Of a DNA stretch of 50,387 nt, positions 50,207-50,387 are shown piece by piece (positions within the stretch are counted from its first letter, which is position 1; each line of letters starts with the position of its first letter). The stretch lies in the NCBI RefSeq assembly GCF_001544795.2, contig NZ_FCOI02000045.1, positions 1 through 50,387 of the forward strand, written 5' to 3'. Below the pieces are notes generated by a model, which saw only the letters and a program-made list of their open reading frames with translations, did no database searches and was not told where the DNA came from. This stretch comes from Caballeronia temeraria. GTDB lineage: Bacteria; Pseudomonadota; Gammaproteobacteria; Burkholderiales; Burkholderiaceae. Made by a program: the position numbers and the translations under genes.

Positions 50207-50387
50207 GGTTGTCTCCGTTGATTCATCCGCTCGGCATCAAGCATCGGCGATGCCCGCTCCTTCGAAGTCAGTTCGATTGCGTGGCATACGCGTTGCTGAT
50301 TCCCATTCAGGCCGATGTCGCGGACTCGATCCGGACAGGCGGCCTTTTCATTCCACGACGCGGCTTCCCCCGCGATACGCCAGTGCG

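Noticed and set aside
1..50387. CRISPR array or rRNA operon
   Set aside because: No regularly spaced repeats and no rRNA-like sequence were found; the only sure RNA gene is tRNA-Lys.

Overview
The window looks like part of a large replicon of a Burkholderiaceae bacterium, most likely the Paraburkholderia/Caballeronia group. Reasons: generally high GC, a membrane-bound PQQ glucose dehydrogenase close to the proteobacterial Gcd type, a heme-copper oxidase operon with many 4-base start/stop overlaps, and many small stress-protein families common in that group (DUF883, DUF2934, DUF3072, CsbD, twin Hsp20, phasin-like). This placement is inference from gene content, not from a marker gene.

The left part (about 1-7 kb) is sparse and decayed. 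It holds an N-terminally broken tyrosine recombinase without the usual catalytic residues, one orphan hypothetical gene, a periplasmic GlcG/HbpS-type protein, a small Asn/Ala-rich exported protein, an NTF2-like protein, and relics of an MFS transporter and a VapC-like toxin.

From about 7 to 24 kb lies an accessory catabolic region. An IclR regulator with a perfect 16-base palindrome next to its start codon is followed by an MFS transporter, an aldo/keto reductase with an internal TGA, an EthD-like protein and a frameshifted ketopantoate-reductase-like gene. Then comes a co-oriented cluster: shikimate-dehydrogenase-like oxidoreductase, NTF2-like protein, maleylacetate reductase, hydroxyquinol 1,2-dioxygenase, MHS transporter, TIM-barrel isomerase/epimerase, second (frameshifted) MFS transporter, second TIM-barrel protein, and an alpha/beta hydrolase. 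The dioxygenase and reductase define a hydroxyquinol (benzene-1,2,4-triol) lower pathway to 3-oxoadipate. No ring hydroxylase making hydroxyquinol is present. The dehydrogenase, dehydratase-type folds and transporters suggest an alicyclic precursor that is oxidised and dehydrated to the aromatic. That is a hypothesis. Two more GTTC-N8-GAAC sites lie in the promoter region of this cluster and suggest control by the IclR protein.

At about 24.2 kb there is an IS-like scar and a lyase gene missing its N-terminal half. To the right the sequence looks like ordinary replicon backbone: a diguanylate cyclase, DUF3072, tRNA-Lys(UUU), an Hsp20 pair, a CGNR zinc-finger regulator divergent from an alpha/beta hydrolase (both frameshifted), gcd, phasin-like, DUF883, DUF2934, a broken SDR, a frameshifted metallo-beta-lactamase-fold hydrolase, nadE and pncC, a double truncation joining a MocR-type HTH and a DUF2252 fragment, a FUSC-type protein, an MRJP/yellow-type periplasmic protein, a lone receiver domain and a CBS protein.

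From 41.7 to 48.1 kb is a seven-gene respiratory operon: oxidase subunit II with fused cytochrome c, subunits I and III, a small membrane protein, CtaG, a lipoprotein cytochrome c and a triheme cytochrome c. The window ends with small stress proteins, a membrane protein and a YihY/BrkB-family protein.

A striking general feature is the number of reading frames broken by a single small indel or one stop codon. Either the replicon is losing genes here or the assembly contains indel errors; the two cannot be separated from the sequence alone.
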